Positions 52,323-63,032 of a DNA stretch of 64,000 bases are shown here, one piece after another. The notes under the pieces are model-generated. The model saw nothing but the letters and a program-made list of their open reading frames with translations. It made no database searches and was not told the DNA's origin. Source of the stretch: Prevotella ihumii (GTDB taxonomy: Bacteria > Bacteroidota > Bacteroidia > Bacteroidales > Bacteroidaceae); NCBI RefSeq assembly GCF_900155655.1, contig NZ_LT706987.1:587976-651975 (forward strand), given 5' to 3'. Made by a program: the position numbers and the translations under genes. The stretch's first letter is position 1. Each line of letters opens with the position of its first letter.

Positions 52323-53053
52323 TTAATCAAAATATTTCACTCTATATTTGAACTCATCGAAGGTTGAAAAGCCCATTTCCTCCAACATCAGCTTACTTTC
52401 TTGGCGCATTTTCTCATCATTAAATTCGAGAATAAGCGGAAGTCGTATTATTGTTTTCTCTGCCAACCCCTGTGCTTTTATCCATTTCAGATTGTCTATC
52501 ACCCTATTGTTGTCTCGCCCCGTGTATGCTTTATATATAAATAGGTGTATATCTTTCACATCTACGATATATTGCGAAACGAGGGGAGCAACCGCCTGCA
52601 AATGTTCCAAAGGCACATTGAGCGAAGTCTCCAACGTGAGTTTCCACAAGGGGTTCATAATCTTTTCAAACCTTACTATAAAATCGCTGTGCAACAAGGG
52701 TTCACCTCCACCAAAACAGATGCCTCCTCCTGTTGCCATAAAGTAGAGGTCGTCTATCTCCACTTCACCATATAGCTCGTTTGGGGTAAGGGTTCGCCAC
52801 ACGCCCTCGCTCGACAAAATCGCCATTGCACACACACCTGCCGCAATGCCACCTTCCTTTACAGACAAACCATTGCGCTGCTTACGTTTGAGCTCGCTTT
52901 CCAAATAGCGCACCTCAGCTTCACACGCAGCACAAGTTCCCTTACATTCGACCTCGTAAAAACATTCCTTTGGAGCGTATGCAATACCATTCTCGTCGGC
53001 TATGCGTTACCTAATAGCTTCAAAATCTTGCAAGTAGTTCTCCCTTTGTTCAT
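52323..53053 (-). pseudogene. Decayed radical SAM activating-enzyme-like gene
   Basis: An open frame of 196 residues (start 52913) has the activating-enzyme core (MATGGGICFGGGEPLLHSDF) but no cysteine triad. In the same frame upstream, without a start, I read NGIAYAPKECFYEVECKGTC and AACEAEVRYLE, a Cys-rich N-terminal segment. A likely original start is MNKGRTTCKILKLLGN at 53053, in another frame, so one base has been gained or lost near 53002-53010. The segment VKEGGIAAGVCAMAILSSEG, where the canonical CxxxCxxC cluster site would be expected, lacks it and looks deleted. Probably non-functional. Confidence 0.6.
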
Positions 53054-53741
53054 AAGTTATACGCCGTTGGTTTCTATATTAATAACGTGCAAAGGTTAGA
53101 AATATTTCTTTCCGACATTATTTTTGGTTCTTCTGCAAACAGCTATCTAAAGCCACATTGCCCACAGCTCGCCCTCGTTTGCAGGACTTTTAGACAACCG
53201 ACAAACAGAACAATAACCCAAAAGGCATCACATTAAAACAATGCAAACACAATCTATTGATAATCAGCACATTGCAAATGCGTTCTAAAACATATATGTT
53301 TCACCACCCAAAACATATATGTTTTACCCTCCCAAAGTTCAACTTTGACAACCTCAAACATATATGTTTTGCTTTCCAAAGATTGATGTTTTAAAATTAA
53401 TGGTTGGGTATAGGAAAAAGAGAACAATAATATAAGGTAGGTTAGGAATGGGCTAATGACAATAAAAACTATCACAAATACTTAAAAACACTTTCACTTG
53501 CTCGTTTCTTAAATATTTCTTTTCTGAAAGAGAAATATAAGAAATAAAGCAAAATTTTGGGTCTTGTATATTTAAATAAGTAAAAAACAAAACTTAATTA
53601 ATGATTTTTGAATTATTATTAAATAAACATTTATACCTTTGCAGACGAATAACGAAAAAATCAGACTACTACTGAAAATAGAGATACGCATTTATTTGCA
53701 GTATCATTAATTAATAATCATAATATAAAAAACAAAACAAG
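53054..53741. other. AT-rich intergenic region with a palindromic repeat copy
   Basis: About 690 bp. The repeat family copy lies at 53286-53371; TACCTTTG at about 53634-53641 looks like the promoter of the small peptide gene that follows. No other gene is supported. Confidence 0.65.
53286..53371. repeat. Palindromic intergenic repeat copy
   Basis: AAACATATATGTTT-type units alternate with CAAAGTTCAACTTTG; nearly identical to 39214-39299 including flanks. Confidence 0.85.
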
Positions 53742-53837
53742 ATGAAGAAAATTATCTATGTTGCCGTAGCTGCAACAATGCTATGCACAAACAACGCATT
53801 AGCCGATTCAAACAACTCGAACGATGAAGAACATTGA
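53742..53837 (+). CDS. Small exported peptide (possible truncated gene with in-frame TGA)
   Basis: 31 residues: a convincing signal peptide MKKIIYVAVAATMLCTNNAL, cleaved near ALA-D, leaving DSNNSNDEEH. The same frame stays open for 48 codons after the TGA (IVITTTKDNTFHVNTKNFKN, then ending AIITNNCD at about 53984). So the gene may once have encoded about 80 residues, or the short peptide is itself the product. It lies 207 bp upstream of a GLPGLI protein and a TonB-receptor-like gene, read the same way. Confidence 0.5.
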   Translation: MKKIIYVAVAATMLCTNNALADSNNSNDEEH

Positions 53838-54044
53838 ATTGTTATCACAACAACCAAAGATAATACCTTTCACGTTAATACCAAAAATTTTAAAAACACT
53901 ACGATTTGGCAAAGTACGCAGAAAAGACAAGCGATGGAATTGACCAAAAACATCCTAACGGCGATTATCACAAATAATTGCGATTAAATTCAAATTACTT
54001 CAGGCTAACAAATGTTACCTGAAATAAGAAATAACACTACTCGT

Positions 54045-54914
54045 ATGAGAATAATACAATTATTCCTTTTTTTATTTTTTACCCTCAACAGCTTTGCACA
54101 AGACTGTAAGATAGATGGTGCTGAAGTTATGGAAGATAAACCTCTAATAAGGAAAAGAACTATCTTAGACACTGCTACTGTAAAAGTTTTATACGAACTA
54201 CAATATAGAGAAGACTCTACAAAGGCGGAAAAAACAAAGGCACAGACCATTCTTCTTTGTGGCGATACGCATTGTATGTTTCTCGATTATTATACCATTT
54301 TAGCTGATTCGATGGCTTATGCGATGGAAAAACAAAAAGCATCACCATTAGAATTTATGGGTAAAATACATAATCTACATAAGAAAAGAAAGTTTAAAAT
54401 AGAAATTCTAACAGACTTTGCCAAAGACATAACATCGGTTTGCGAAGAAGCAATAGAGACCTACGCATATACAGAACCAGCAGCTTCGTTCAGCTGGAAC
54501 TTGGCAGAGGGCGACACTACCCTTTTAGGTTATAAATGCTCTAAAGCTACTTGCACTTTCAGAGGACGCAACTATATAGCCTGGTATGCGCAAGACATAA
54601 ATATTCCGCTTGGACCTTATCGCTTTGGCGCACTCCCTGGCATCATTATGTTGATGTACGATACAAAAGACAACTATATCTTTACGCTGAACGGACTTGA
54701 AACAAACCCAACGACAAACAACTTGATTTACCAAAAAGAAGAAGGAAGTTTATTTCATAAAGGTGAAAAAGAGAAAATGCGTGCAATCATAAAAAAAGAA
54801 AATGAGCATTGGACGGAAAGCATTTTAAGTTCACCTATTATTAGAATAGACCCTGAAGTGGCTGCCAAAATGGATCGTACACCAGACCCTTATAATCCGA
54901 TAGAATTAGAATAA
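54045..54914 (+). CDS. GLPGLI family exported protein
   Basis: 289 residues with a signal peptide (MRIIQLFLFLFFTLNSFAQ). The family motif is seen near residue 200 in LGPYRFGALPGIIMLMYDTK, here GALPGII; it is preceded by YKCSKATCTFRGRNYIAWYA, also typical. GLPGLI proteins are common next to TonB-dependent receptors in Bacteroidota and have no proven function. The gene is followed after 25 bp by such a receptor-like gene, so the two form one unit. Start at 54045 chosen because it opens the signal peptide. Confidence 0.85.
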   Translation: MRIIQLFLFLFFTLNSFAQDCKIDGAEVMEDKPLIRKRTILDTATVKVLYELQYREDSTKAEKTKAQTILLCGDTHCMFLDYYTILADSMAYAMEKQKASPLEFMGKIHNLHKKRKFKIEILTDFAKDITSVCEEAIETYAYTEPAASFSWNLAEGDTTLLGYKCSKATCTFRGRNYIAWYAQDINIPLGPYRFGALPGIIMLMYDTKDNYIFTLNGLETNPTTNNLIYQKEEGSLFHKGEKEKMRAIIKKENEHWTESILSSPIIRIDPEVAAKMDRTPDPYNPIELE

Positions 54915-54939
54915 TACAAGCCAACACGCCTTGCCTTGA

Positions 54940-57462
54940 ATGAAGAAAGAAATATTATTCTCACTATTTTTCCTTTTAATGGCACTTCCTCTTGCTGCCC
55001 AAAAGATAAACGGAAAGATAGTGAGCAGTGACAACAACACTCCCATAGCAAGGGCAACTTGCAAGTTAGTGGGTGAAAAGAACGCTTTATTAGCTTATTG
55101 CATTACAGATAAGAATGGACGTTTCACTATCAATACCAAGCCTAACGCTGTGGCATTGGTGGTTACAGCTATGAACTATGCTGCCAAACGCATAGACATA
55201 AGTAAATGCAAAGAGGGAATGAGCATCGCTATGAAGGAGGAAAACCACGAACTAAACGAGGTGATAGTGCGTGCGCCTGCCATTAGCCGTAAGAAAGACA
55301 CGCTCAATTATAATGTGGCTTCGTTCTTATCGGCTGAAGATATGCACCTTGAAGATGTGCTGAAAAAGATGCCAGGCATTGAGGTAACAGAGGACGGAAG
55401 TGTACGATACCAAGGAAAATCTATCAATCGTTTTAACATCGAGGGTCAAAACCTCTTGGGCAATCGTTATAACCAAGCTACACGAAATATGCCTGTCAAA
55501 GCTGTGGCAACTGTGCAGGTAATGGAGAATAACCAACCCATAAGAGCCTTGGAAGACAAGGTGTTTAGCGACCAAGCATCGTTGAACATCAAACTGAAGA
55601 AGGAGTATAAATTCCACCCCTTTGGTGAAGTGGCAATAGGGGGCGGAGGCTTTGACAAACTACTGTGGAACAATTATTTCACACTGATGAACGTAGGCAA
55701 GAAAGCACAGACACTCATCACTGCCAAAATGAATAACCTTGGCTACTGCTTAGGACGCAATGCCACAAATAGTATCAATCTGTCCAACTTGGACGATGAT
55801 ATTTTCTTGCCAAGTAGCTTGGTAAGAGGCGGTACGCTACGTACACTACCTATGAAACCTAATCGATACATAGACAACAAATCATTTGAGATTTCGGCTA
55901 ACCAACTGTTCAAATTGTCGGAATATTCCAACATTGTAGTCAACCTGACTTATATAGACGAGCACGAAGAAGGTAAAGACAGCACGCACAACGAATATAA
56001 TATAGGTGAGCGAATTGTATTGAACGAAACAAACAGCTTGAAGTCGTATTATCAGAAATTTGCACCTATCGTTAAGTACGAATTGAATGAAAAAAAACTT
56101 TACTTGCTGAACGAGGTGAAAGGAAACATAACAAAGACCTACACAGAGAACAATATCGTTTCAAACAAAGATAGTCTGCTCACCATTGCAGAACGCAAAC
56201 CTGCGTATGTTTCCAACCATCTGAAAGCTATTCTCACAACAGCTCGTCGCATCTATTCGCTGAACTCTACGGCGAGATACTACAATGCCGAAGAAACAAT
56301 AAACCAACCCTACGCACAAAAACTTAGACGTGAGGAGTTTACAATGGACAATAAAGTGGGAACAAGTTTTATCCTTTTCAGCAACAAACTAAGACTGAAT
56401 TACGTCAATAAGCTCTTCTCACAAAGTCTGCATATCGAAAATAGCGTATTCAAGAGTAGTATTCAGTCTAACATTATCATGCCCGCTTACAGCTTTGATG
56501 TCAAGAAAGTGCATCTGAATGTTGATGCGCCTATCAACTTTATACAAAGGCGTGTGCCGTGGAAGATAGAGCAACCTATTGACAACAGGCTCTTTCTGTC
56601 GCCTTCGGTGTCGGTCAGCTATCACCCAAACAGCAAAATAACATTGGGTATAAGTGGTGGTTACAACGAAAACAGTGGGAAAGAAACACTCTTTGGACAC
56701 TCTTATTTCAGCAATTACCGCACTCGCGAAGACTCTATATCTTCATTCGGTTGGGATAAGCAATGGAGGTCTTCGTTCTCATTCACGTATATGGATATAA
56801 TCCACCTCTTCTCTTTCAACTTATCAACATTCGCATCGTGGAAGCACAGCGATTATCTCACAAACTATAATTATACCAATGAGATTTCTACAAGCAACCC
56901 GATATGGAAAGACAACTTTAATAGAAGTTTCTCTGTTATTACCAATATGAAGAAGTCGTTCTTCGGTAAATGCAGCCTCAGCCCTTCGTTTAGTTATTTC
57001 CATAACGAATATGCTTACGCACAAAACAACGAGGAATTTAAGATAAAAGCAAACTCCTTGTCGGCTTCCTTAATGATGCTTGTCTATCTAAACAAATGGA
57101 TAAACATAACTTACGATGGCTTTGGAGCAATGAGTTGGCAAAGTAATAACAATGCACCACAAATGAAATCATTCCGCAACAACGTTATCTTGTTTTATAA
57201 ACCTTGTAAGAAATTTGATTTGAAACTAACAGGTGAGTACAATGCGGTAGAGGTAAGAAAGGACAAATATGAAACCAACTTTTTCTTAGACTTCAACGCC
57301 AATTATTATTTGGCTAAGCGAACGCGCTTAATGATGAATGTAACAAACTTGTTTAATCAACATCGCTATGTAAATGCCTCGTACAATGCAACCAACTACC
57401 ACTATTATTCAAAATTATTGCGTGGCAGAGAGATATTCGCTTCCATAATGTTTTCTTATTAA
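54940..57462 (+). CDS. TonB-dependent-receptor-like outer-membrane protein
   Basis: 840 residues. Signal peptide MKKEILFSLFFLLMALPLAA, then a carboxypeptidase-regulatory-like domain (about 22-105, KINGKIVSSDNNTPIARATC), a plug-like region (VLKKMPGIEVTEDGSVRYQG and RPISxxLEDKVFSDQASLN-like segments, about 135-215) and a long barrel ending in an aromatic residue (REIFASIMFSY). A clear N-terminal TonB box is not seen. Proteins of this layout accompany GLPGLI proteins. They may import or export a peptide or another large substrate, which is unknown. Confidence 0.82.
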   Translation: MKKEILFSLFFLLMALPLAAQKINGKIVSSDNNTPIARATCKLVGEKNALLAYCITDKNGRFTINTKPNAVALVVTAMNYAAKRIDISKCKEGMSIAMKEENHELNEVIVRAPAISRKKDTLNYNVASFLSAEDMHLEDVLKKMPGIEVTEDGSVRYQGKSINRFNIEGQNLLGNRYNQATRNMPVKAVATVQVMENNQPIRALEDKVFSDQASLNIKLKKEYKFHPFGEVAIGGGGFDKLLWNNYFTLMNVGKKAQTLITAKMNNLGYCLGRNATNSINLSNLDDDIFLPSSLVRGGTLRTLPMKPNRYIDNKSFEISANQLFKLSEYSNIVVNLTYIDEHEEGKDSTHNEYNIGERIVLNETNSLKSYYQKFAPIVKYELNEKKLYLLNEVKGNITKTYTENNIVSNKDSLLTIAERKPAYVSNHLKAILTTARRIYSLNSTARYYNAEETINQPYAQKLRREEFTMDNKVGTSFILFSNKLRLNYVNKLFSQSLHIENSVFKSSIQSNIIMPAYSFDVKKVHLNVDAPINFIQRRVPWKIEQPIDNRLFLSPSVSVSYHPNSKITLGISGGYNENSGKETLFGHSYFSNYRTREDSISSFGWDKQWRSSFSFTYMDIIHLFSFNLSTFASWKHSDYLTNYNYTNEISTSNPIWKDNFNRSFSVITNMKKSFFGKCSLSPSFSYFHNEYAYAQNNEEFKIKANSLSASLMMLVYLNKWINITYDGFGAMSWQSNNNAPQMKSFRNNVILFYKPCKKFDLKLTGEYNAVEVRKDKYETNFFLDFNANYYLAKRTRLMMNVTNLFNQHRYVNASYNATNYHYYSKLLRGREIFASIMFSY

Positions 57463-57529
57463 AAGATGGGCGTTTAGCTTTATATAACTCGTTTTCAACG
57501 GGTTAAAAAAACATTATAAGCAGATTAAG

Positions 57530-57575
57530 AAATCGCTATCAAACGGATAAAACTCCATTTGATAGCGGTTTTTTC
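57530..57575 (+). terminator. Terminator of the receptor gene
   Basis: CGCTATCAAA (57534-57543) pairs with TTTGATAGCG (57558-57567) followed by a T run. The same stem sequence recurs in the rlpA terminator at 63820-63875. Confidence 0.8.
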
Positions 57576-57698
57576 TTGCACCTTTAAATCCATATTTATG
57601 CCAAATAGGCACATTTTTAGCCAAATTGTCAGCATTAAAACCATAGGCACGCCATTTGAAGAGATAGCTATCAGAACAAAAAGAAAGGAGAACAAAAG

Positions 57699-60287
57699 AT
57701 GTTATTAGACAAGTTTACAATCAAAGCACAAGAAGCTGTACAAGCTGCAGTGCAAACTGCTAACCGCAATGGTCAGCAAGTAATAGAACCTATACACCTA
57801 CTATCAGGCGTGATGGAAAAAGGAAAAGACGTAGTGAACTATCTTTTCCAAAAGCTCGGCACCAATCTTTCGTTGGTAGACAATGCCGTGAAGAGCGAAA
57901 TAACACACCTTCCAAAGGTTTCAGGGGGTGAACCTTATTTCTCTGCCGATGCTAACAAGGTGATGCAACAGACAATGGATATTTCGCAAAAGATGGGCGA
58001 CGAGTTTGTAAGCATCGAACCTTTATTGCTCGCACTCTTAACCGTAAATTCCACAGCAAGCCGAATATTGAAAGATGCGGGTTGCACCGAAACAGATATG
58101 CGGGCAGCTATCAGCTCGTTGAGACAAGGCGAGAAGGTGCAATCGCAAAGTGGTGACGAGAATTATCAAGCACTTTCAAAATATGCACGCAACTTGGTGG
58201 AAGATGCAAGAGCAGGCAAGCTCGACCCTGTAATAGGTCGTGATGACGAAATTCGCCGTGTATTGCAAATCCTCTCACGACGCACAAAGAACAATCCTAT
58301 ACTCATAGGCGAACCTGGGACAGGTAAAACAGCCATCGTAGAAGGTTTGGCAGGGCGTATCATTCGTGGTGATGTGCCTGAAAACTTGAAGAACAAGCAA
58401 CTCTACTCCTTGGATATGGGCGCATTATTGGCAGGTGCAAAGTATAAAGGCGAATTTGAAGAGCGACTAAAGAGCGTTGTAAAAGAAGTAACCAATGCTG
58501 ATGGCGACATTATTCTCTTCATCGACGAAATACATACCCTCGTAGGTGCAGGTGGCGGAGAGGGAGCAATGGACGCTGCCAACATCTTAAAACCTGCCCT
58601 TGCACGTGGTGAATTGCGTGCCATTGGTGCAACTACGCTCAACGAGTATCAAAAGTATTTTGAGAAGGACAAGGCACTTGAACGCCGTTTCCAAACCGTT
58701 ATGGTGGACGAACCCGATGAGTTGGACGCTATATCTATCCTCCGTGGACTGAAAGAACGCTACGAAAACCATCACAAAGTGCGTATTCAAGACGATGCTT
58801 GTATAGCTGCTGTGCAACTTTCGGAACGTTATATATCCGACAGATTTCTACCCGACAAGGCTATCGACTTGATGGACGAGGCGGCAGCAAAGCTCCGTAT
58901 GGAGCGAGACTCCGTTCCAGAGGAATTGGACGAGATAAGTCGCCGACTGAAACAATTAGAGATAGAGCGTGAAGCCATAAAGCGTGAGAACGATACAGAG
59001 AAGATTGCGCTCTTAGACAAGGAGATTGCCGAGCTGAAAGAGCAAGAAACAGGCTTCAAAGCAAAATGGGAAGGCGAAAAGGCATTGGTAAACAAAATCC
59101 AAAAAGACAAGGAAGAGATAGAACAGCTCAAGTATGAAGCCGAACGTGCCGAACGTGAAGGCAACTACGAGCGTGTTGCTGAAATTCGCTACTCACGCTT
59201 AAAGGAGTTGGACGATGATATTCAGCATATTCAATCCCAACTGCAACTTACCCAAGGGGGCGAAGCAATGATACGTGAGGAGGTAACTTCGGACGATATA
59301 GCCGAAGTAGTGAGCCGATGGACGGGGATACCTGTAACACGAATGATGCAAAGCGAACGTGAAAAACTGCTACATTTGGAGGCTGAACTCCATAAGCGAG
59401 TAATAGGACAAGAGGAAGCCATCACGGCTGTATCGGACGCTGTACGTCGCTCTCGTGCAGGACTGCAAGACCCTAAAAAGCCTATCGCATCGTTTATCTT
59501 CCTCGGTACCACGGGTACTGGTAAGACAGAGTTGGCAAAGGCTTTAGCAGAATATCTTTTCAATGATGAAACAATGATGACGCGCATAGATATGAGCGAG
59601 TATCAAGAAAAGTTTAGCGTATCGCGTCTTATTGGTGCACCTCCAGGATATGTGGGATACGATGAGGGCGGTCAACTGACCGAGGCTGTACGTCGCAAAC
59701 CTTACTCTGTGGTATTGTTTGACGAGATAGAGAAGGCTCACCCTGATGTGTTCAACATTCTCTTGCAGGTATTGGACGATGGGCATCTGACAGACAATAA
59801 GGGTCGTGTGGTGAATTTTAAGAACACCATCATTATAATGACGTCCAACCTTGGTTCGCAATACATTCAACAAGAGTTTGCAAAACTCACCGAGGACAAC
59901 CGACAGAACATTATCGACCTTACACGTATCACGGTGATGGATATGCTAAAAAAGACCATTCGCCCTGAGTTTCTTAATCGTATAGACGAAACCATAATGT
60001 TCCTACCGCTCACCAAGGCAGAGATAGCAAACATTGTTAGTCTGCAGCTCAATCGTGCTAAGGATATGCTCACACCACAAGGCTTTAGCTTAGAGTGGAC
60101 GCCAAATGCGGTAGACTATCTATCCGAAGTGGGCTACGACCCAGAGTTTGGTGCTCGCCCTGTAAAGCGTGCTATCCAACGCTACGTACTGAACGACCTT
60201 AGCAAGGCCATTCTTGCCGAAAAGGTAAGCCGAGAAAAGCCTATCATTATAGATAGCTTGGGCGAAGGATTGGTATTTAGAAACTAA
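57699..60287 (+). CDS. clpB: ATP-dependent chaperone ClpB
   Basis: 862 residues. The N-domain (about 1-145) is followed by the first AAA+ module with [20 protein letters not shown] (about 205), the long coiled-coil middle domain (about 405-525, rich in Glu/Lys heptads), and the second AAA+ module with [20 protein letters not shown] (about 605) and [19 protein letters not shown]. ClpB rescues aggregated proteins with DnaK. A start at [14 protein letters not shown] is standard. No CIRCE or heat-shock site was recognised upstream. Confidence 0.97.
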   Translation: MLLDKFTIKAQEAVQAAVQTANRNGQQVIEPIHLLSGVMEKGKDVVNYLFQKLGTNLSLVDNAVKSEITHLPKVSGGEPYFSADANKVMQQTMDISQKMGDEFVSIEPLLLALLTVNSTASRILKDAGCTETDMRAAISSLRQGEKVQSQSGDENYQALSKYARNLVEDARAGKLDPVIGRDDEIRRVLQILSRRTKNNPILIGEPGTGKTAIVEGLAGRIIRGDVPENLKNKQLYSLDMGALLAGAKYKGEFEERLKSVVKEVTNADGDIILFIDEIHTLVGAGGGEGAMDAANILKPALARGELRAIGATTLNEYQKYFEKDKALERRFQTVMVDEPDELDAISILRGLKERYENHHKVRIQDDACIAAVQLSERYISDRFLPDKAIDLMDEAAAKLRMERDSVPEELDEISRRLKQLEIEREAIKRENDTEKIALLDKEIAELKEQETGFKAKWEGEKALVNKIQKDKEEIEQLKYEAERAEREGNYERVAEIRYSRLKELDDDIQHIQSQLQLTQGGEAMIREEVTSDDIAEVVSRWTGIPVTRMMQSEREKLLHLEAELHKRVIGQEEAITAVSDAVRRSRAGLQDPKKPIASFIFLGTTGTGKTELAKALAEYLFNDETMMTRIDMSEYQEKFSVSRLIGAPPGYVGYDEGGQLTEAVRRKPYSVVLFDEIEKAHPDVFNILLQVLDDGHLTDNKGRVVNFKNTIIIMTSNLGSQYIQQEFAKLTEDNRQNIIDLTRITVMDMLKKTIRPEFLNRIDETIMFLPLTKAEIANIVSLQLNRAKDMLTPQGFSLEWTPNAVDYLSEVGYDPEFGARPVKRAIQRYVLNDLSKAILAEKVSREKPIIIDSLGEGLVFRN

Positions 60288-60299
60288 ATTTAGGATACA

Positions 60300-60334
60300 A
60301 AAAGCCCCTTCCGAACTTACGGAAGGGGCTTTTT
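60300..60334 (+). terminator. Terminator of clpB
   Basis: AAAAGCCCCTTCCG pairs with CGGAAGGGGCTTTT, 13 bp beyond the clpB stop, ending in a T run. Confidence 0.9.
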
Positions 60335-60438
60335 ATATTATGTCTATTGCTTATTCTACAACTTCAGCTGGAGAAATAGCACGCCAAATAACAAGTGTTT
60401 GTTGCACCATTGTGCCTACCATTTCTGCTAAATACTTT

Positions 60439-60466
60439 AAGGCTGGTAATTTATAGAACCAGCCTT
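60439..60466. repeat. Collapsed MITE-like type 1 element (28 bp)
   Basis: AAGGCTGG joined directly to TAATTTATAGAACCAGCCTT: the two ends of the 48751-48947 element with the whole interior lost, again flanked by TTAA-forming bases. The TAA stop of the nitronate monooxygenase-like gene lies on its edge. Confidence 0.8.
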
Positions 60467-61433
60467 AAGAAAGAGAAAAATTGAGCCGTTCTATAGCCGA
60501 AAGGTATTCTTGAATAAGCCTATTCACAATTGTCTCTACCGATTCTATAGCATTAATGGCAGCTGCCACTTGACCTATTTCCAACTCACCATTAACTACA
60601 TCGCCCTCAAAAATGCCTCGCTTCGATGCCTTTTCGCCAAGAATAGCCATTAGTTGTTCGACAGTTGCGCCCTCGTTCTCAGCTTTTTCTATTTGCTCAA
60701 ACAAGGCGTTACGCACCATTCGGGTAGGCGCAAGTTTCTTTAAGCACAACATTGTGTCGCCTTCGTTCAGAGCTACACACGCTTGCTTGAAGGCTTCCGC
60801 TGCGCTACTCTCCTTGCTCAGCGCAAAGAGCGTTCCTATTTGTACAGCCTCAGCACCCAATGCCATCGTTGCCAATAAGGCTTGACCTGAAGCGATACCT
60901 CCCGCTGCAATTACAGGTAGATTGGTAGTTTGGCACACTTGGGGTATGAGGGTAAGCGTAGTAGTTTCCTCTCTCCCATTGTGTCCACCAGCCTCAAAGC
61001 CTTCTGCAACGATGGCGTCCACGCCCGCCTCTTCGCATTTGCGAGCAAACTTACTGCTCGATACCACGTGAACCACTTTTATTCCATTGGTTTTGAGCAG
61101 AGCTGTATATTTCTTCGGACTGCCTGCCGATGTAAAAACTATGGGCACGTGCTCGGCAATGAGTATTTGGATAATTTCCTCAACATTAGGATACATCAAA
61201 GGCACGTTCACACCCCACGGCTTATCAGTGGCAGTCTTCATCATATTAATATGGTATAAGAGCATTTCAGGGTGCATTGAGCCTGCGCCAAGCAGTCCTA
61301 ACCCACCTGCATTACTTACAGCGGCAGCCAATCGCCAACCACTGCACCACACCATTCCACCAGATATGATGGGATAAGAAATGCCAAAGAGTTGGCATAT
61401 TCTGTTGTTTACAAAGCGTTTATTTCTATTCAT
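60465..61433 (-). CDS. Nitronate monooxygenase / enoyl reductase II-like FMN protein
   Basis: 322 residues. A TIM-barrel with FMN-binding segments: ISYPIISGGMVWCSGWRLAA and VSNAGGLGLLGAGS at the N-terminus, VDAIVAEGFEAGGHNG with the conserved GGHxG, and PVIAAGGIASGQALLATMAL then GAEAVQIGTLFAL. It could act as nitronate monooxygenase or as an FabK-type enoyl reductase; the sequence does not decide. An upstream ATG at 61535 would add an unlikely hydrophobic tail. The stop lies on a collapsed MITE-like element. Confidence 0.85.
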   Translation of the reverse strand: MNRNKRFVNNRICQLFGISYPIISGGMVWCSGWRLAAAVSNAGGLGLLGAGSMHPEMLLYHINMMKTATDKPWGVNVPLMYPNVEEIIQILIAEHVPIVFTSAGSPKKYTALLKTNGIKVVHVVSSSKFARKCEEAGVDAIVAEGFEAGGHNGREETTTLTLIPQVCQTTNLPVIAAGGIASGQALLATMALGAEAVQIGTLFALSKESSAAEAFKQACVALNEGDTMLCLKKLAPTRMVRNALFEQIEKAENEGATVEQLMAILGEKASKRGIFEGDVVNGELEIGQVAAAINAIESVETIVNRLIQEYLSAIERLNFSLS

Positions 61434-61607
61434 AATTCTCAAAAGGAAAAACTTTATTTTCAACAAAAATAGCAAATACTTCACAAAATAAGCCCATAAA
61501 GTTGCAAAAATCAAACTTTTTTTATTCTTTTGCAAGCCAGAGTGTGAATAAACTAAGTTTTTGAAACTCTAAAGGTGCTGTTAAAGTAATTAAAAGATAC
61601 AATTTTG

Positions 61608-61639
61608 TTTGGTTATTTGAGTAATAATGAATACATTTG
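61608..61639 (+). promoter_or_regulatory. Promoter of gdhA
   Basis: TTTG at 61608-61611, 20-bp spacer, TACATTTG at 61632-61639: a full Bacteroidota promoter 49 bp before the ATG. Confidence 0.8.
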
Positions 61640-61688
61640 CGGTAGAATTTAAAACAATAACTAACATAAACATTGTTATCAAATTACT

Positions 61689-63032
61689 ATGGAAGTAAAA
61701 AAAATTATGGAAGCCTTGGAGCTTAAGCATCCAGGCGAGTCTGAGTTCTTACAGGCAGTTCAAGAAGTTCTCGAATCAATCGAGGAAGTTTACAACCAAC
61801 ACCCTGAGTTCGAAAAAGCTCAGATTATCGAAAGAATGGTTGAACCAGAACGTATCTTCACATTCCGTGTAACATGGATTGACGACAACGGTAAGGTTCA
61901 GACTAACCTCGGTTATCGTGTACAATTCAACAGTGCTATCGGTCCTTACAAGGGCGGTCTCCGTTTCCACAAGGCTGTTACACCTTCAATGTTGAAGTTC
62001 CTCGGTTTCGAACAGACATTCAAGAACGCACTTACAACATTGCCTATGGGTGGTGGTAAGGGTGGTTCAGACTTCGACCCAGTTGGTAAGTCAGACGCTG
62101 AAATTATGCGTTTCTGCCAAGCATTTATGCTCGAACTCCGTCACAACATCGGTCCAGACCAGGATATCCCTGCTGGTGACGTTGGTGTTGGTGGTCGCGA
62201 AATCGGCTATATGAACGGTATGTACCAGAAGCTCACACGTCAGTATCACACAGGTGTGCTCACAGGTAAGGGCCTCACATGGGGTGGTTCTTTCTTCCGT
62301 CCTGAAGCTACAGGTTATGGTGCACTCTATTTCACAGAGCACCTCCTCAAGAAGGCTGGCAAAGACATCAAGGGTAAGAAGGTTGCTCTCTCTGGCTTCG
62401 GTAACGTAGCTTGGGGTGCTGCACAGAAGACTCTCGAACTTGGCGGTAAGGTAGTTGCTATTTCAGGTCCTGACGGTGTTTGCGAAATCCCAGAAGGTAT
62501 CACACCTGAAATGATCGACTATATGCTCGAAATGCGTAGCTCTAACCGTAACAAGGTAGAAGATATGGCTACTAAGTTCCCTGGCAAGGCTAAGTTCACA
62601 GCTGGCAAGAAGGCTTGGAGCGTTCCTGTAGACATCGCTCTCCCTTGTGCATTCCAAAACGAGCTTAGCGAAGATGACGCTAAGGAATTGGTTGCTAACG
62701 GTTGCTGGTGCTGCTGCGAGGTATCTAATATGGGTTGCCAACCAGGTGCTATCCACTACTTCCAAAATAATGGTATCCTCTTCGCTCCAGGTAAGGCTGT
62801 AAACGCTGGTGGTGTTGCAACATCTGGTCTTGAAATGACACAGAACGCAGCTCACTTGAACTGGGCTCCAGCTGAAGTTGACGCTAAGCTCCACTGGATT
62901 ATGGAAAGCATCCACGAGCAGTGCGTTAAGTACGGAACTCAGAAGGACGGCTCTATCGACTACGTTAAGGGTGCTAACATCGCTGGTTTCATGAAGGTAG
63001 CTCAGGCTATGCTCGAACAGGGTGTAATCTAA
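61689..63032 (+). CDS. gdhA: NADP-specific glutamate dehydrogenase
   Basis: 447 residues. The substrate lysines lie in YKGGLRFHKAVTPSMLKFLG and LPMGGGKGGSDFDP, with PAGDVGVGGREIGYMNGMY following. The Rossmann part has ALSGFGNVAWGAAQKTLELG. The length and the Asp/Lys pattern fit hexameric NADP enzymes that fix ammonia into glutamate. Codon use is extremely biased (few rare codons, frequent AAG, GGT and CTC), the strongest in the window, indicating very high expression, in line with the near-perfect promoter. Confidence 0.97.
   Translation: MEVKKIMEALELKHPGESEFLQAVQEVLESIEEVYNQHPEFEKAQIIERMVEPERIFTFRVTWIDDNGKVQTNLGYRVQFNSAIGPYKGGLRFHKAVTPSMLKFLGFEQTFKNALTTLPMGGGKGGSDFDPVGKSDAEIMRFCQAFMLELRHNIGPDQDIPAGDVGVGGREIGYMNGMYQKLTRQYHTGVLTGKGLTWGGSFFRPEATGYGALYFTEHLLKKAGKDIKGKKVALSGFGNVAWGAAQKTLELGGKVVAISGPDGVCEIPEGITPEMIDYMLEMRSSNRNKVEDMATKFPGKAKFTAGKKAWSVPVDIALPCAFQNELSEDDAKELVANGCWCCCEVSNMGCQPGAIHYFQNNGILFAPGKAVNAGGVATSGLEMTQNAAHLNWAPAEVDAKLHWIMESIHEQCVKYGTQKDGSIDYVKGANIAGFMKVAQAMLEQGVI

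Noticed and set aside
60340..60438. Short minus-strand frame reading MVGTMVQQTLVIWRAISPAE
   Set aside because: Only 23 codons from its ATG, with no promoter or family; it could be a remnant but cannot be supported.
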